Positions 4,361 to 5,274 of a stretch of DNA of 5,274 nt are shown one piece after another. The notes under the pieces are model-generated. The model searched no databases. It saw only the letters and a list, made by a program, of their open reading frames with translations, and was not told the origin of the DNA. The translations under genes and the position numbers were made by a program. The first letter of the stretch is position 1; each line of letters begins with the position of its first letter. The stretch is from Candidatus Poseidoniales archaeon (GTDB lineage Archaea; Thermoplasmatota; Poseidoniia; Poseidoniales; Thalassarchaeaceae), in assembly GCA_028821815.1 (NCBI GenBank), contig JAPKEY010000106.1, forward strand, positions 1 to 5,274, read 5' to 3'.

Positions 4361-5274
4361 CTGTAACACCTCTACGAATACCCAACCTTTCCTCAGCATT
4401 GATTTGTAATTGTCGTATACCGCCTGCGCGTTTTGATTCTTCTCGTATCTCTCGCCAAGCAATCATTCCTAGAACACTACTTGCAATAATCATGGAAGCG
4501 ATAAAACTCAGAGCAATCATCAACGCACAGAACAATCCAAAGGCGGCAAAGAAGCCCATTGGGGAGAATGAAATGATGGCAAAACCTGTGACATCAGAGA
4601 CTGCAGAACCAACCAGAGCCAATCCCGATGCGCCACCCATGGCAACGAGAGAAGAATGTACCGAACGGCCTTTTTCACGTTCTTCTCGATAGCGTTCAAC
4701 AACGTGTATTACGTAGTCGATTCCAACTCCCAAACTCATCGCTGCAATTGCCACTGTAACCATGTTCAGGCCATATCCTGCAACTGCAATCATCCCGTAC
4801 AACCAAACGACAACGACCAAAATCGGGAAGGTGGTAATCACCGCGAAGGCGAGAGCACGTTCGCCCCAGAAGAAATTCAACAGGAAAATGACAAGACCAC
4901 AAATTCCACCTACAGTTCCACCATAGATTTGGCTCATGATTGCACCGATTGCAAAACCTGCGAGCAGGCCCCAAGTCGCAAGTAAAGCGACTTCCTCCTT
5001 ACCCCTGCGCAACGCTGCTGTAGATTGATTGACACTGGGTCTAAAGCCCCACCACAACGTGATTAGGCAAAGATAAACACCCAAAATAAGGGTACCTTGA
5101 AGTTCATCTTGCATACTTGATGCTGCGACATACCGGGTCACAGGGGATCCGGTAGAAATGGCCCATGTCACAGGATATTCATCTGAGGAAGTGTCTAAAC
5201 TTCTACGAATTTCCATGTCTCCGGTGGATAGATTTTCAAATGGTATCATGTCTTTTTTAAGTTCACTAAGAACC
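4353..5274 (-). CDS. RND/MMPL-superfamily membrane exporter, C-terminal part
   Basis: The frame is open to the right edge, so the ATG at 5249 is not necessarily the start; 307 codons are visible. This is the end of the second extracytoplasmic domain plus the C-terminal membrane half of an RND-type exporter ('predicted exporters of the RND superfamily', MMPL-like). Numbered from that internal Met: SPVTRYVAASSMQDEL (35-50) enters the first helix (52-69); hydrophobic stretches follow at 86-109, 112-128, 132-158, 160-182, 206-227 and 231-264. The hallmark GVGIDYVIHVVERYREE (174-190) holds the Asp178 expected in the proton relay, and SDVTGFAIISFSPMGFF (218-234) is the usual next helix. A basic tail of about 35 residues ends the protein. 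Substrate cannot be told; relatives move lipids or other hydrophobic molecules. Two of the hydrophobic stretches look like extras compared with the usual C-terminal half. Confidence 0.9.
   Translation of the reverse strand, partial: VLSELKKDMIPFENLSTGDMEIRRSLDTSSDEYPVTWAISTGSPVTRYVAASSMQDELQGTLILGVYLCLITLWWGFRPSVNQSTAALRRGKEEVALLATWGLLAGFAIGAIMSQIYGGTVGGICGLVIFLLNFFWGERALAFAVITTFPILVVVVWLYGMIAVAGYGLNMVTVAIAAMSLGVGIDYVIHVVERYREEREKGRSVHSSLVAMGGASGLALVGSAVSDVTGFAIISFSPMGFFAAFGLFCALMIALSFIASMIIASSVLGMIAWREIREESKRAGGIRQLQINAEERLGIRRGVTDD
4367..4372 (-). promoter_or_regulatory. Ribosome binding site of the DUF971 gene
   Basis: The minus strand reads GAGGTG 6 bases before the ATG at 4360, inside the last codons of the exporter gene. 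It matches the core of AGGAGGTGAT and decides the 109-residue start. Confidence 0.65.

Noticed and set aside
4361..4462. A longer DUF971 protein (143 residues) starting inside the exporter gene.
   Set aside because: The extra 34 residues are the shadow of the exporter's basic tail, and the ATG at 4360 has a strong GAGGTG site.
4195..4692. A 165-codon open frame on the plus strand.
   Set aside because: It lies opposite the DUF971 and exporter genes, both of which have clear family motifs, and its translation shows no domain and an unlikely composition.

Overview
The window is archaeal. It carries a solid run of archaeal-type information-processing genes: ribosomal protein L21e, RNA polymerase subunit Rpo4/RpoF, a Dim1/KsgA rRNA dimethyltransferase, a Pus10 tRNA pseudouridine synthase and the archaeal DUF655 protein. 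Base composition is moderate, most starts carry readable Shine-Dalgarno sequences, and several proteins have acidic or extended tails. This would fit a marine Thermoplasmatota-like euryarchaeon (Marine Group II/Poseidoniales type), but that assignment is inference; only 'archaeon' is secure.

Every gene I can support lies on the minus strand, so transcription runs from high to low coordinates. In transcription order: (1) the C-terminal part of an RND/MMPL-family membrane exporter, whose 5' end lies beyond the right edge; (2) a small DUF971 (GBBH-like N-terminal) metal-binding protein, overlapping the exporter by 8 bases; (3) Pus10, with a very acidic N-terminal tail; (4) a short gap with an 18-base perfect palindrome and a weak TATA-like element; (5) rpl21e; (6) rpoF, 5 bases after it; (7) a roughly 70-base gap with a TATA-like element; (8) the DUF655 gene; (9) rsmA (ksgA/dim1), 9 bases after it; (10) a gap of about 150 bases with no convincing gene; (11) the N-terminal 51 residues of an unrecognised protein with helix-hairpin-helix-like character, running off the left edge.

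The block pus10 - rpl21e - rpoF - DUF655 - rsmA is a known conserved archaeal neighbourhood. It joins tRNA modification (Psi54/Psi55), a ribosomal protein, a polymerase stalk subunit and 16S rRNA adenine dimethylation, which suggests coordinated supply of translation and transcription components. The exporter and DUF971 pair look like a separate, translationally coupled unit.

I found no mobile element, CRISPR array, tRNA, rRNA or clear new system. The points most worth a second look are the palindrome just ahead of rpl21e, the Cys-for-His change in the DUF971 metal site, two apparent extra hydrophobic segments in the exporter, and the acidic tail of Pus10.
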